Origin: Elstera litoralis
Lineage (GTDB): Bacteria > Pseudomonadota > Alphaproteobacteria > Elsterales > Elsteraceae
Reading direction: 5' to 3'
Length of the DNA: 16,459 bases
NCBI RefSeq assembly: GCF_000963705.1
Contig: NZ_LAJY01000019.1
Coordinates: forward strand, 1 to 16,459
A program made the position numbers and the translations under genes. Positions 7,110-15,412 of the stretch are shown one piece after another; positions within the stretch are counted from its first letter, which is position 1, and each line of letters starts with the position of its first letter. The notes under the pieces are model-generated. The model was not told the DNA's origin. It ran no database searches and saw only the letters and a list, made by a program, of their open reading frames with translations.

Positions 7110-9098
7110 ATGTATGCCGCCATCGTCTTTTTGCCGCTGATTGCGGCAATCCTGGCCGGGTTCGGCGGTCGCGTCCTTGGGGATCGCGGCGCTCAATTCG
7201 TTACCACGGTTGCCGTGTTCATCGCGGCTATCCTCTCGTGGGTCACGTTCATCGGGATCGCCTCCGGCGGCCCGGCCCATACGGTCGAGCTGCTGCGCTG
7301 GATCGACGTGGGCTCGCTCGACCTGTCGTGGGCCTTACGCATCGACAGCCTGTCGGCGACGATGCTCATCGTTGTCACCACGGTTTCGGCCTGCGTTCAT
7401 CTCTATTCCATCGGTTACATGGAAGAAGATCCAGCCAAACCGCGCTTCATGGCCTATCTCAGCCTGTTCACCTTCTGCATGCTGATGCTGGTGACGGCGG
7501 ATAACCTTGTTCAGATGTTCTTCGGTTGGGAAGGCGTCGGCCTCGCCTCCTATTTGCTCATCGGGTTCTGGTATCAGAAGCCTTCGGCGAATGCGGCGGC
7601 GATTAAGGCCTTCGTGGTCAACCGCGTCGGCGACTTTGGCTTTGCGCTGGGGATCTTCGGGATTTTCATGCTGTTCGACAGCGTTAATTTCGATGCCATT
7701 TTCCAGGGCTCGCTGGCGCAGAAAGATGCGACCTTCGTGTTCCTGGGCATGGAAGTCCATGCGATGACCACCATCTGCCTACTGCTCTTCGTCGGCGCGA
7801 TGGGGAAATCGGCGCAGCTTGGGCTGCACACGTGGCTGCCGGACGCGATGGAAGGCCCGACGCCGGTGTCGGCACTGATCCATGCCGCGACGATGGTCAC
7901 GGCGGGCGTCTTCATGGTCTGCCGCATGTCGCCGCTGTTCGAACTCGCGCCGGACGCGCTGACCGTGGTGACGATTGTTGGGGCCAGCACGGCCTTCTTC
8001 GCCGCCACGGTCGGCCTGACCCAGACCGATATCAAGCGCGTCATCGCCTATTCGACCTGCTCGCAGCTCGGCTATATGTTCTTCGCGGCGGGCGTGTCGG
8101 CCTATGGCGCGGCGATGTTCCACCTGATGACGCACGCTTTCTTCAAGGCGCTGCTGTTCTTAGGCGCGGGCTCGGTCATCCATGCGATGCACCATGAGCA
8201 GGACATGCGCAAGATGGGCGGGCTGGCGAAGCATATCAAAATCACCTATGCGCTGATGTGGATTGGGACGCTGGCGCTGTGCGGGATTCCGCCTTTCGCC
8301 GGGTTCTTCTCGAAGGATATCGTGCTGGAATCGGCCTATGCCATCGGCACGCAGGCGGGATATTACGCCTTCATCCTGGGCTCGATTGCCGCCTTCATGA
8401 CAGCTTTCTACTCGGGCCGCCTGACGTTCCTGACGTTCCACGGCAAACCGCGTTGGGGGGCAGATGCCGATCACGGGCATGGTCACGAGGATCACGCTCA
8501 CGGGCATGACGATCATCACGGCCATGCTCACACGCCGCACGAATCGCCCCTGGTGATGCTGGTGCCGTTGTTCGTGCTGGCGCTCGGTGCCATCGTCTCC
8601 GGCTACCTCGGCTATAGTATGTTCGTCGGCGATGGCCGGGAGCATTTCTGGGGTGCCGCGCTCTCTAATGCTTCCGGTCACGATACGCTGGAACATGCGC
8701 ATCACGTGCCGCTTTGGGTGAAGCTGCTGCCGCTGGCGATGGGCGTTTCCGGGCTTGGCCTATCGTGGGTCTTCTACGTGAAGTCGCCGCATCTGCCGAA
8801 CCAAGTCGCGACCAGCTTCCGGGGGCTCTATCTCTTCTCCTTGAACAAATGGTTCTTCGATGAACTCTACAACCTGATCTTCGTGCGCCCGTCGCTGTGG
8901 CTCGGCCGTCTGCTGTGGAAGCGCGGCGACGGCACGATCATCGACGGGCTCGGCCCGAATGGCGTGGCCTGGGTTACGGTTACGCTGTCGCGGCGGGTCT
9001 CGGTGCTGCAATCGGGGTTCGTCTATCATTATGCCTTTGCCATGCTGATCGGCCTTGTGGCCCTCGTAAGCTGGTATCTCTTTTCGCGGAACGGGTGA
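7110..9098 (+). CDS. nuoL: NADH-quinone oxidoreductase subunit L (ND5-like antiporter subunit)
   Basis: NuoL is the distal antiporter-like proton-pumping subunit with the long lateral helix. The 662-residue protein has the conserved channel residues E141 (FFGWEGVGLASYLLIGFWY), K233 (GKSAQLGLHTWLPDAM), K346 (HAFFKALLF) and K402 (PPFAGFFSKD). These correspond to E144, K229, K342 and K399 of E. coli. Residues from about 565 to the end contain the lateral-helix region, with LNKWFFDELYNLIFVRP, and a final anchor helix. An unusual feature is a hydrophilic loop at residues 454-477 with 11 histidines in 23 positions, followed by a smaller His group at 524-532. Both lie between hydrophobic helices. 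nuoM begins 3 nt after the stop. Confidence 0.97.
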   Translation: MYAAIVFLPLIAAILAGFGGRVLGDRGAQFVTTVAVFIAAILSWVTFIGIASGGPAHTVELLRWIDVGSLDLSWALRIDSLSATMLIVVTTVSACVHLYSIGYMEEDPAKPRFMAYLSLFTFCMLMLVTADNLVQMFFGWEGVGLASYLLIGFWYQKPSANAAAIKAFVVNRVGDFGFALGIFGIFMLFDSVNFDAIFQGSLAQKDATFVFLGMEVHAMTTICLLLFVGAMGKSAQLGLHTWLPDAMEGPTPVSALIHAATMVTAGVFMVCRMSPLFELAPDALTVVTIVGASTAFFAATVGLTQTDIKRVIAYSTCSQLGYMFFAAGVSAYGAAMFHLMTHAFFKALLFLGAGSVIHAMHHEQDMRKMGGLAKHIKITYALMWIGTLALCGIPPFAGFFSKDIVLESAYAIGTQAGYYAFILGSIAAFMTAFYSGRLTFLTFHGKPRWGADADHGHGHEDHAHGHDDHHGHAHTPHESPLVMLVPLFVLALGAIVSGYLGYSMFVGDGREHFWGAALSNASGHDTLEHAHHVPLWVKLLPLAMGVSGLGLSWVFYVKSPHLPNQVATSFRGLYLFSLNKWFFDELYNLIFVRPSLWLGRLLWKRGDGTIIDGLGPNGVAWVTVTLSRRVSVLQSGFVYHYAFAMLIGLVALVSWYLFSRNG

Positions 9099-9101
9099 TC
9101 C

Positions 9102-10634
9102 ATGACCGGGCTACCGCTACTTTCGCTCGTTACCTTCCTGCCGCTGGTGGGTGTGGTGCTGGTGTTCCTGCTCCGGGGCGAAGACGCACGGGTGGCGGCG
9201 CAATCCCGTTGGATTGCCCTGCTGACCTCGCTGTTCGTCTTCGTGCTGTCCCTCCTGCTGTGGCTGAATTTCGACAGCAGCAATCCCGGCTTCCAGTTTG
9301 AGGAAAAACTCAATTGGCTGCCGGGAACCGGGGTGAGCTATCACGCCGGGATCGACGGAATTTCGCTGTTCTTCGTGCTGCTCTCGACGTTCCTGACGCC
9401 GATTTGTATTTTGTCGAGCTGGGAAGCCGTCGAGAAGCGCGTGAAGGAATATATGATCGCCTTCTTGGTCCTGGAGACCTTGATGGTGGGCATGTTCGCC
9501 GCCCTCGATCTCATCACCTTCTATATCTTCTTCGAAGGCGTGCTGATCCCGATGTTCATCATCATCGGGGTCTGGGGCGGACAGCGCCGGGTTTATGCGG
9601 CCTTCAAGCTGTTCCTCTATACGCTGGCAGGCTCGGTGCTAATGCTGGTCGCCATTCTGGCGATGTATTGGGACGCAGGCACCAGCGATATCGTGTCGCT
9701 GCTGAACCATTCCTTCCCGGCGGGCATGCAGACTTGGCTGTGGCTGGCCTTCTTCGCCTCTTTCGCGGTGAAGGTGCCGATGTGGCCGGTCCATACTTGG
9801 CTGCCCGACGCCCACGTGGAAGCGCCGACGGCGGGGTCGGTGATTCTGGCGGGCGTGCTGCTGAAGATGGGGGGCTATGGCTTCCTGCGCTTCTCCATCC
9901 CGATGTTCCCGCAGGCCACCGAGTTCTTCGAGCCGCTGATCTTCGTACTTTCTGCGGTTGCCGTGATCTATACCTCGCTGGTGGCTCTGGCGCAGGAAGA
10001 TATGAAGAAGCTGATTGCTTATAGCTCGGTCGCCCATATGGGTTTCGTCACGATGGGGCTCTTCGCGCTCAATCAGCAGGGCATTCAGGGTGCAGTGTTT
10101 CAGATGCTGAGCCACGGGATTGTCTCGGGCGCGCTCTTCCTGTGCGTTGGCGTGGTCTACGATCGGCTGCATACGCGTGAAATTTCGCGCTACGGCGGCT
10201 TGGCCGAAAATATGCCGCGCTATGCCCTCGTCTTCCTGTTCTTCACCTTCGCGACCATTGGCCTTCCGGGCACGAGCGGGTTTGTTGGGGAATTCACCAT
10301 TCTGGTCGGCGCCTATCAGGCGAATACCTGGGTGGCTTTCTTCGCCAGCACGGGCCTGATTTTGGGCGCGGCCTATTCGCTGTGGCTGTATCGCCGGGTG
10401 ATTTTCGGGAAGCTTGAAAAGGCCGACCTGAAGTTGCTACCGGATCTGTCGCTTCGGGAAATCGTGATCTTCGCCCCACTGGTCATTCTGACCCTGTGGA
10501 TGGGGATCTATCCGGCCTCCTTCATGGACCCGATGACGGGTTCCATCGAAGCGCTGGTGAAAAATTATAAAGCCGCACTGGCTGCCGCCGAGCCGATCTC
10601 GTTGACCGGCACGCTGCTGGCACTCGTGCAGTAA
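9102..10634 (+). CDS. nuoM: NADH-quinone oxidoreductase subunit M (ND4-like antiporter subunit)
   Basis: NuoM is the ND4-like antiporter subunit between NuoL and NuoN in the membrane arm. The 510-residue protein is full length and very hydrophobic, with about 14 predicted helices. Channel residues are E145 (FYIFFEGVLIPMFIIIG), K224 (FAVKVPMWPVHTWLPDAHVE), K255 (AGVLLKMGGYGFLRF) and E397 (GLPGTSGFVGEF), matching E144, K234, K265 and E407 of E. coli. The only upstream purine-rich sequence is inside the nuoL end, so initiation is probably coupled. nuoN follows after 7-19 nt, depending on its start. Confidence 0.97.
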   Translation: MTGLPLLSLVTFLPLVGVVLVFLLRGEDARVAAQSRWIALLTSLFVFVLSLLLWLNFDSSNPGFQFEEKLNWLPGTGVSYHAGIDGISLFFVLLSTFLTPICILSSWEAVEKRVKEYMIAFLVLETLMVGMFAALDLITFYIFFEGVLIPMFIIIGVWGGQRRVYAAFKLFLYTLAGSVLMLVAILAMYWDAGTSDIVSLLNHSFPAGMQTWLWLAFFASFAVKVPMWPVHTWLPDAHVEAPTAGSVILAGVLLKMGGYGFLRFSIPMFPQATEFFEPLIFVLSAVAVIYTSLVALAQEDMKKLIAYSSVAHMGFVTMGLFALNQQGIQGAVFQMLSHGIVSGALFLCVGVVYDRLHTREISRYGGLAENMPRYALVFLFFTFATIGLPGTSGFVGEFTILVGAYQANTWVAFFASTGLILGAAYSLWLYRRVIFGKLEKADLKLLPDLSLREIVIFAPLVILTLWMGIYPASFMDPMTGSIEALVKNYKAALAAAEPISLTGTLLALVQ

Positions 10635-10639
10635 GGGGG
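10633..10639 (+). promoter_or_regulatory. Ribosome-binding site candidate of nuoN
   Basis: AAGGGGG overlaps the nuoM stop. Its spacing is 5 nt to GTG 10645, 2 nt to GTG 10642 and 14 nt to ATG 10654. It therefore favours GTG 10645 if it is the true site, whereas GTGGA (10645-10649) would serve the ATG. The choice cannot be settled from sequence. Confidence 0.5.
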
Positions 10640-10653
10640 TAGTGGTGGAACCG

Positions 10654-12108
10654 ATGACCAACGTTTTTGCCAAGGTCGATCTGGCAACTGTTGTCCCCGA
10701 ACTTTTCTTGGCGCTCGCCGCGATGGTGCTGCTGCTATCGGGCGCGTTTCTGGGTGAGAAGCGCGCGACCCGCGCCACGACAATCGGGGCGATCTTTGCC
10801 TTCGCGATTGCGGCGGTTTTCGTCGTGATGATGCCCTATGGCGATAGCGGGCGGGTGGCCTTCAACAGCCTCGTCCACGTCAGCGCTTTCACGGCCTTTC
10901 TCAAGGTCTTGATTTTGCTGGGTTCTGCCCTGGCCCTGGTGCTCTCCAGCGACTTCTTCGAAAAGGAGAAGATCGCGCGGTTCGAGTATCCGGTGCTGGT
11001 GGTGCTGGCGACCGTGGGGATGCTGATTATGGTCAGCGCCTATGATCTGATGACGCTCTATATGGGCCTCGAAATGCAGTCGCTGGCGCTGTATGTGATC
11101 GCCTCCTTCCACCGCGACAGCGCGAAATCCACCGAAGCGGGCCTGAAGTATTTCGTGCTCGGGGCTTTGTCGTCGGGGATGCTGCTGTACGGGATTTCGC
11201 TGGTCTACGGCTTTGCCGGCAGCACGAATTTCGCCATGCTGGCCCCGCTGCTGACCGATAACCCCGAAGCCGGGGTGGTGATCGGCATGGTCTTCATCAT
11301 CGTCGGGCTGGCCTTCAAAGTCTCTGCCGTACCGTTCCATATGTGGACGCCGGACGTGTACGAGGGCGCGCCCACGCCGGTTTCGAGCTTCTTTGCCGCC
11401 GCCCCAAAAGTGGCCGCGATGGGCCTGCTGGTGCAGGTTCTCACTGGCCCGTTCGGCGGGATGGTGGGGCAATGGCAGCAGATTATCGTGTTCGTCTCCA
11501 TCGCCTCGATGGTGTTCGGCTCGGTCGCCGCGATCAATCAACGCAATATCAAGCGCCTGATGGCCTATAGCTCCATCGGCCACATGGGCTTCACCCTCGT
11601 CGGTCTGGCCGCCGCCAATGCCGATGGCTTGACCGGCGTGCTGGTCTATCTCGCCGTCTATGTCGTGATGGGCCTCGGTACCTTCGCCTGCATTATCGCT
11701 ATGCGGGTGAACGGCAAAGCGGTCGAGCAGATCGACGATTTGGCCGGTCTGTCGCGCACGCAGCCGCTGGTCGCGCTGGCCTTGGGCATGTTCATGTTCT
11801 CAATGGCAGGGATTCCGCCGCTCGCGGGCTTCTTCTCCAAGTTCTACGTGTTTCGCGCGGCGGTGCAGGCCGATCTATTCGCGCTGACGATCATCGGCGT
11901 GCTCGCCAGCGTCGTTGGAGCCTTCTATTACCTGCGCGTGATTAAGGTCATGTATTTCGATCAACCGTCGATCCAGTTCGACCGTATGGCTCCGGGCGTT
12001 GCCCTGGTTGCCGGAAGCACCTGTCTCGTTACGGCGCTGTTCTGGATTTATCCGGCGGCGATCATCAATGTGGCCGCCCGCGTTTCGACGCTGGTGATCG
12101 GGGGCTAA
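10654..12108 (+). CDS. nuoN: NADH-quinone oxidoreductase subunit N (ND2-like antiporter subunit)
   Basis: NuoN is the ND2-like antiporter subunit, proximal to NuoK in the membrane arm. From the ATG at 10654 the protein has 484 residues. Channel residues are E140 (LYMGLEMQSLALYVI), K222 (GLAFKVSAVPFHMWTPDVYEG), K252 (AAPKVAAMG) and K396 (GIPPLAGFFSKFYVF), equivalent to E133, K217, K247 and K395 of E. coli. The start is uncertain. In-frame GTG codons at 10642 and 10645 sit just behind a strong AAGGGGG (10633-10639), while the ATG at 10654 has only GTGGA 4 nt upstream. The choice changes at most four residues. This is the last nuo gene; birA begins 10 nt later. Confidence 0.96.
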   Translation: MTNVFAKVDLATVVPELFLALAAMVLLLSGAFLGEKRATRATTIGAIFAFAIAAVFVVMMPYGDSGRVAFNSLVHVSAFTAFLKVLILLGSALALVLSSDFFEKEKIARFEYPVLVVLATVGMLIMVSAYDLMTLYMGLEMQSLALYVIASFHRDSAKSTEAGLKYFVLGALSSGMLLYGISLVYGFAGSTNFAMLAPLLTDNPEAGVVIGMVFIIVGLAFKVSAVPFHMWTPDVYEGAPTPVSSFFAAAPKVAAMGLLVQVLTGPFGGMVGQWQQIIVFVSIASMVFGSVAAINQRNIKRLMAYSSIGHMGFTLVGLAAANADGLTGVLVYLAVYVVMGLGTFACIIAMRVNGKAVEQIDDLAGLSRTQPLVALALGMFMFSMAGIPPLAGFFSKFYVFRAAVQADLFALTIIGVLASVVGAFYYLRVIKVMYFDQPSIQFDRMAPGVALVAGSTCLVTALFWIYPAAIINVAARVSTLVIGG

Positions 12109-12118
12109 CCTGTCGGGC

Positions 12119-12847
12119 TTGACCTTACCGCCCGGTTGGCGGTTGCAGGACTTCGAGAGCGTCGCCAGTACGATGGAACTGGCGACGCAAGCGCTTGTCG
12201 AGGGGGCAGGCGAGGGGCTCGTCATCCGGGCGCGCGAACAGGTTTCTGGACGCGGACGCCAGGGGCGCGTGTGGCGCAGCCCGGTCGGAAATCTTTATAT
12301 GTCTATTCTGATCGACCCGGCCCCGACCCTAGCGGAAACGGCGCAGCTTTCTTTCGTTGCCGGGCTAGCTGTGTGGCGGGCGGTGTCCGATCTCGCGCCG
12401 GGGGCCGCGTTGCAACTGAAGTGGCCGAACGATCTGCTGCTCGACGGCGCAAAGCTGGCGGGGCTGCTGCTGGAAGTGCCCTATGCGGGCCGTCCAGCGG
12501 TCTTAGGGCTCGGCATCAATCTGCGCACCGCGCCGACCGACACTCCCTATTCTGCGACCTGCCTGCCGCCGCGCGCGACCGGGCCGGTGGATCGCGATGA
12601 GGCGACCGAAGCCGTGACCCTCCGCCTTGCCGAAACCCTGGGCCAATGGCGGCGCGAGGGCTTCGATTCGATCAGGCGCGACTGGCAGAGTGTCGCGCAC
12701 CCCATTGGCACGCCGCTGACCGTGCGCCTCACGCCCGAAACGCCGATTCAGGGCAGTTTCGACGGCCTCGGACCCGATGGACACTTGCGCCTGAAGACGG
12801 CGGAGGGCGTGCGCCAAATTCCGGCAGGCGACGTTATTCTTGCTTAA
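12119..12847 (+). CDS. birA: Biotin--[acetyl-CoA-carboxylase] ligase, monofunctional
   Basis: This enzyme activates biotin with ATP and attaches it to the carrier lysine of biotin-dependent carboxylases. The 242-residue protein has the class signature: SVASTMELA (residues 14-22), GRGRQGRVWRSPVGNLYMSI (44-63) for biotinyl-AMP binding, KWPNDLLLDGAKLAGLLLE (101-119) with the catalytic lysine region, and GLGINL (130-135). A small SH3-like C-terminal domain covers about 196-242. It lacks the N-terminal helix-turn-helix of E. coli BirA, so it is a ligase without the repressor function. The start is inferred as TTG 12119: the frame is closed at 12095 and no ATG or GTG precedes the first conserved motif. 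No clear ribosome-binding site is near. BirA-type ligases commonly follow nuoN in alphaproteobacteria. Confidence 0.92.
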   Translation: MTLPPGWRLQDFESVASTMELATQALVEGAGEGLVIRAREQVSGRGRQGRVWRSPVGNLYMSILIDPAPTLAETAQLSFVAGLAVWRAVSDLAPGAALQLKWPNDLLLDGAKLAGLLLEVPYAGRPAVLGLGINLRTAPTDTPYSATCLPPRATGPVDRDEATEAVTLRLAETLGQWRREGFDSIRRDWQSVAHPIGTPLTVRLTPETPIQGSFDGLGPDGHLRLKTAEGVRQIPAGDVILA

Positions 12848-12914
12848 CCAATGTCTTGTATGAATTTATTGGCCCTGGCCGGTGCCGGGTGCGATGCTTT
12901 TTCAGGAAATCGCC
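12848..12914 (+). other. birA-coaX spacer, locally AT-rich
   Basis: This 67-nt spacer is the longest gap between nuoD and the DUF1467 gene. Its first part (12850-12870) is A+T-rich against a G+C-rich background. The second part contains an imperfect hairpin (CCCTGGC/GCCGGG with one bulged T, about 12873-12889) without a following T-run. A small ORF of 26 codons (12851-12931), in the birA frame, spans it. An internal promoter for coaX-rnj is possible, but I cannot match a convincing -35/-10 pair. Confidence 0.35.
12904..12909 (+). promoter_or_regulatory. Ribosome-binding site of coaX
   Basis: AGGAAA lies 5 nt before the ATG at 12915. It decides this start over the in-frame GTG 12882 and ATG 12894, which lack such a site. 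Confidence 0.75.
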
Positions 12915-13691
12915 ATGCTGCTTGCCATTGACGCCGGGAATACCAATACCGAATTCGCGCTGATCGATGGCACCGAGCTGCGCAATTCCTGGCGCATGTC
13001 CACCGATCCGCGCCGCACCGCCGATGAATATGCCGTGTGGTTGACGCAGCTTATGGCGCTCGACGGCGTAACGCGCGACGCGGTAACGGCGAGCATTATC
13101 GCCACCGTCGTGCCGGAAGCCCTGTTCAATCTCACGGGCCTATGCCGCAAATATTTCAACGGCCCGCCGATGGTGGTCGGCGACCCGTCGGTGAAAATGA
13201 CCATCCGCGCCGTCATCGACCGGCCCGAAGAGGTGGGGGCGGACCGGCTGGTTACGGCGCTTGCGGCGCGCGATCTCTACGGTTGCCCGCTGATCGTTGT
13301 GGATTTCGGCACGGCGACGACCTTCGACGTGATTGACGGCGATGGAAACTTTGCCGGTGGCGTGATTGCGCCGGGGATTAATCTTTCGCTGCAAGCGCTC
13401 TATATGGCCGCCGCCAAGCTGCCGCGCGTCGCAGTCCGCCCAACGCCGACGGTGATTGCGCGCAGTACTGTGCCCGCGATGCAGTCCGGCGTGTTCTGGG
13501 GCTATATCGGGCTCATCGAGGGGCTCGTTCGGCGCATGCGTGCCGAGCTTGGCCAGAATGTTCCCGTTGTTGCAACTGGCGGGTTAGCCCCTATGTTTGC
13601 AGGCGCGACGGACCATATAACCCATATCGACCGTGACCTTATCATGCGCGGCCTTGTCACTCTCTATCAGCATAATCGTTTGGAATCATGA
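12915..13691 (+). CDS. coaX: Type III pantothenate kinase
   Basis: CoaX phosphorylates pantothenate, the first step of coenzyme A synthesis. The type III enzymes belong to the ASKHA fold and are not feedback-inhibited by CoA. The 258-residue protein has the N-terminal phosphate loop DAGNTNTEFAL (residues 6-16), PEEVGADRLV (104-113) for pantothenate binding, VVDFGTATTFDVID (128-141) with the second conserved Asp, GGVIAPGINLS (148-158) and ATGGLAPMF (220-228). The frame is open to a GTG at 12882 and has an ATG at 12894. I chose the ATG at 12915 because it gives the standard MLLAIDAGNTNT start and has AGGAAA 5 nt upstream. The stop overlaps the rnj start as ATGA. Confidence 0.95.
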   Translation: MLLAIDAGNTNTEFALIDGTELRNSWRMSTDPRRTADEYAVWLTQLMALDGVTRDAVTASIIATVVPEALFNLTGLCRKYFNGPPMVVGDPSVKMTIRAVIDRPEEVGADRLVTALAARDLYGCPLIVVDFGTATTFDVIDGDGNFAGGVIAPGINLSLQALYMAAAKLPRVAVRPTPTVIARSTVPAMQSGVFWGYIGLIEGLVRRMRAELGQNVPVVATGGLAPMFAGATDHITHIDRDLIMRGLVTLYQHNRLES

Positions 13692-15382
13692 TCGACGGCA
13701 CCCCCCTACACACCGCTATCGCTGCCCGTGGCGAACTTCTTTTCCTACCGTTAGGGGGCGCAGGGGAAATCGGGATGAACCTCAACCTCTTTGGCTATAA
13801 TGGCCAATGGGTGATGGTCGACCTCGGCGTTACCTTCGGCGACGATAGTCAGCCGTCGATCGACGTGATTATGCCCGACCCGGTTTTCATTGCCGAACGG
13901 CGCGAATCGCTCATTGGGATTGTGCTAACCCACGCCCATGAGGACCATCTGGGCGCGGTCCCTTACCTCTGGCGTCGCCTGGGCGGACCGCCGATCTATT
14001 GCACCCCCTTTACCGCCAGTGTGCTGCGCAAGAAACTGCCCGAGCATGGCTTGTCGCGCGAGGTGGTGATTCACGAAGTGCCGCTGTCGGGGGAATTCAC
14101 CCTCGGGCCGTTCCGCTTCCAGATGATTACCCTCACGCACTCGATTCCCGAGCCGAACGCGCTGGCCATCCATACGCCGGTCGGCACGGTGCTGCATACG
14201 GGCGACTGGAAGTTCGATCCCGAGCCGCTGATCGGCGATGTGACCGATTTCGACGCGCTGCAAAAGCTGGGCGATAAGGGCATTCTGGCGCTGATCGGCG
14301 ATTCGACCAATGTGTTCAAATCCGGGGAAGCCGGGTCGGAAGCGGCGGTACGCGAAAGCCTGAAGGAGTTGATCGGCCAGTTTAACAATCGGGTCGCAGT
14401 GGCTTGTTTTGCTTCGAATGTCGCGCGGTTAGAGAGCATCGTCGTCGCGGCCGCCGCCAACGGTCGCCGCGTGGCGCTGGTCGGTCGCTCGCTGCATAAG
14501 ATGGTCGAGAGCGCGCGCGAAAACGGCTATCTCAAGTCCATGCCCGCGCTGATCTCGGAAGACGAGGTCGGTTATCTGCCCGCCGAAGAAGTGCTGCTGC
14601 TGTGCACCGGAAGCCAGGGCGAACAGCGCGCGGCGCTGGCGCGCATCGCCTCCAACGATCATCCGCACGTCACCTTGGAAGAGGGCGATGCGGTGATTTT
14701 TTCCTCGCGCATTATTCCGGGGAATGAAAAATCCATCGGGCGGCTGCACGATAAGCTGATCCGCCAGGGCATCGAAGTGGTGACGGAGCAGGATCACTTC
14801 ATCCACGTCTCCGGCCATCCGGCGCGCGACGAATTGGCGCGCATGTATGCGATCACCCGCCCAAAAATCGCCGTGCCGGTGCATGGCGAAGTGCGCCATC
14901 TGCACGAACACGCCGAACTGGCGCGGGAATGCCAAGTGCCGATTGCGATGGTGGTGGAGAATGGCGACGTGCTGCGCCTTGCCCCCGGCGAGCCGATGAT
15001 TCTCGATAAAGTGCCCACGGGTCGCTTGGCGGTCGATGGCAACCGGCTCATTCCTCTGGGCGGCTCGGAGCTGAAGCAGCGCCTGCGCCTCACCTATAAT
15101 GGGTTGGCCGTGGCAACACTGGTGCTCGACAAAAAGGGTAAGCTTCAGGCCGATCCAGTGCTCACTCTGCACGGGCTTGTCGATGCCGAGCAGGACGAAG
15201 GGCAAATCCTTATCGATAAGGCGCTGGATGCCATCGAAGATGTGGTCGATGCCTTCGCAGCCGGTGGGCGCGGCGGTGACGATACGCTGCTGCGCGATGC
15301 CGTGCGGGCGGCGGTGCGACGCATAATCCATAGCGCCATTGGCCTGAAGCCGGTAACAGAGGTGCATCTCATCCGCCTATAG
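13688..15382 (+). CDS. rnj: Ribonuclease J
   Basis: RNase J is a metallo-beta-lactamase/beta-CASP ribonuclease with 5'-to-3' exonuclease and endonuclease activity in RNA processing and decay. The 564-residue protein has the zinc-binding motif THAHEDHLGAVPYLW (residues 81-95: H82, H84, D86, H87), H151 in LTHSIPEPNA, D173 in HTGDWKFDPEP and H399 in PVHGEVRHLHEH. The beta-CASP region shows GDSTNVFKSGEAGSE (204-218), SSRIIPGNEKSIGRL (339-353) and HVSGHPARDEL (373-383). A C-terminal domain of about 110 residues follows, as in full-length RNase J. It overlaps coaX by four bases and has only a weak TGGAA upstream, so translation is probably coupled. Confidence 0.95.
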   Translation: MIDGTPLHTAIAARGELLFLPLGGAGEIGMNLNLFGYNGQWVMVDLGVTFGDDSQPSIDVIMPDPVFIAERRESLIGIVLTHAHEDHLGAVPYLWRRLGGPPIYCTPFTASVLRKKLPEHGLSREVVIHEVPLSGEFTLGPFRFQMITLTHSIPEPNALAIHTPVGTVLHTGDWKFDPEPLIGDVTDFDALQKLGDKGILALIGDSTNVFKSGEAGSEAAVRESLKELIGQFNNRVAVACFASNVARLESIVVAAAANGRRVALVGRSLHKMVESARENGYLKSMPALISEDEVGYLPAEEVLLLCTGSQGEQRAALARIASNDHPHVTLEEGDAVIFSSRIIPGNEKSIGRLHDKLIRQGIEVVTEQDHFIHVSGHPARDELARMYAITRPKIAVPVHGEVRHLHEHAELARECQVPIAMVVENGDVLRLAPGEPMILDKVPTGRLAVDGNRLIPLGGSELKQRLRLTYNGLAVATLVLDKKGKLQADPVLTLHGLVDAEQDEGQILIDKALDAIEDVVDAFAAGGRGGDDTLLRDAVRAAVRRIIHSAIGLKPVTEVHLIRL

Positions 15383-15396
15383 GATGAAGAACGCCA

Positions 15397-15404
15397 GGGG
15401 GAGG
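15397..15404 (+). promoter_or_regulatory. Ribosome-binding site of mce
   Basis: GGGGGAGG lies in the 30-nt rnj-mce spacer, 8 nt before the ATG at 15413. It is one of the strongest such sites in the window. Confidence 0.8.
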
Positions 15405-15412
15405 ATGCGGGG

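Noticed and set aside
8463..8540. The His-codon repeat in nuoL as a DNA tandem repeat or CRISPR-like array
   Set aside because: The CAC/CAT-rich codons are irregularly spaced with no exact repeat unit; the pattern is explained by the protein's His-rich loop.
10735..11583. A 282-codon minus-strand frame opposite nuoN
   Set aside because: His/Gln/Arg-rich translation typical of the antisense of a membrane protein gene; no start context or family match.
12873..12889. Hairpin in the birA-coaX spacer as a terminator
   Set aside because: The stem is short, has a bulge and is not followed by a T-run; downstream genes are closely linked, so termination here is not supported.
14429..15367. A 312-codon minus-strand frame opposite rnj
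   Set aside because: Antisense shadow of a secure RNase J gene, with His-rich sequence and no recognisable domain.
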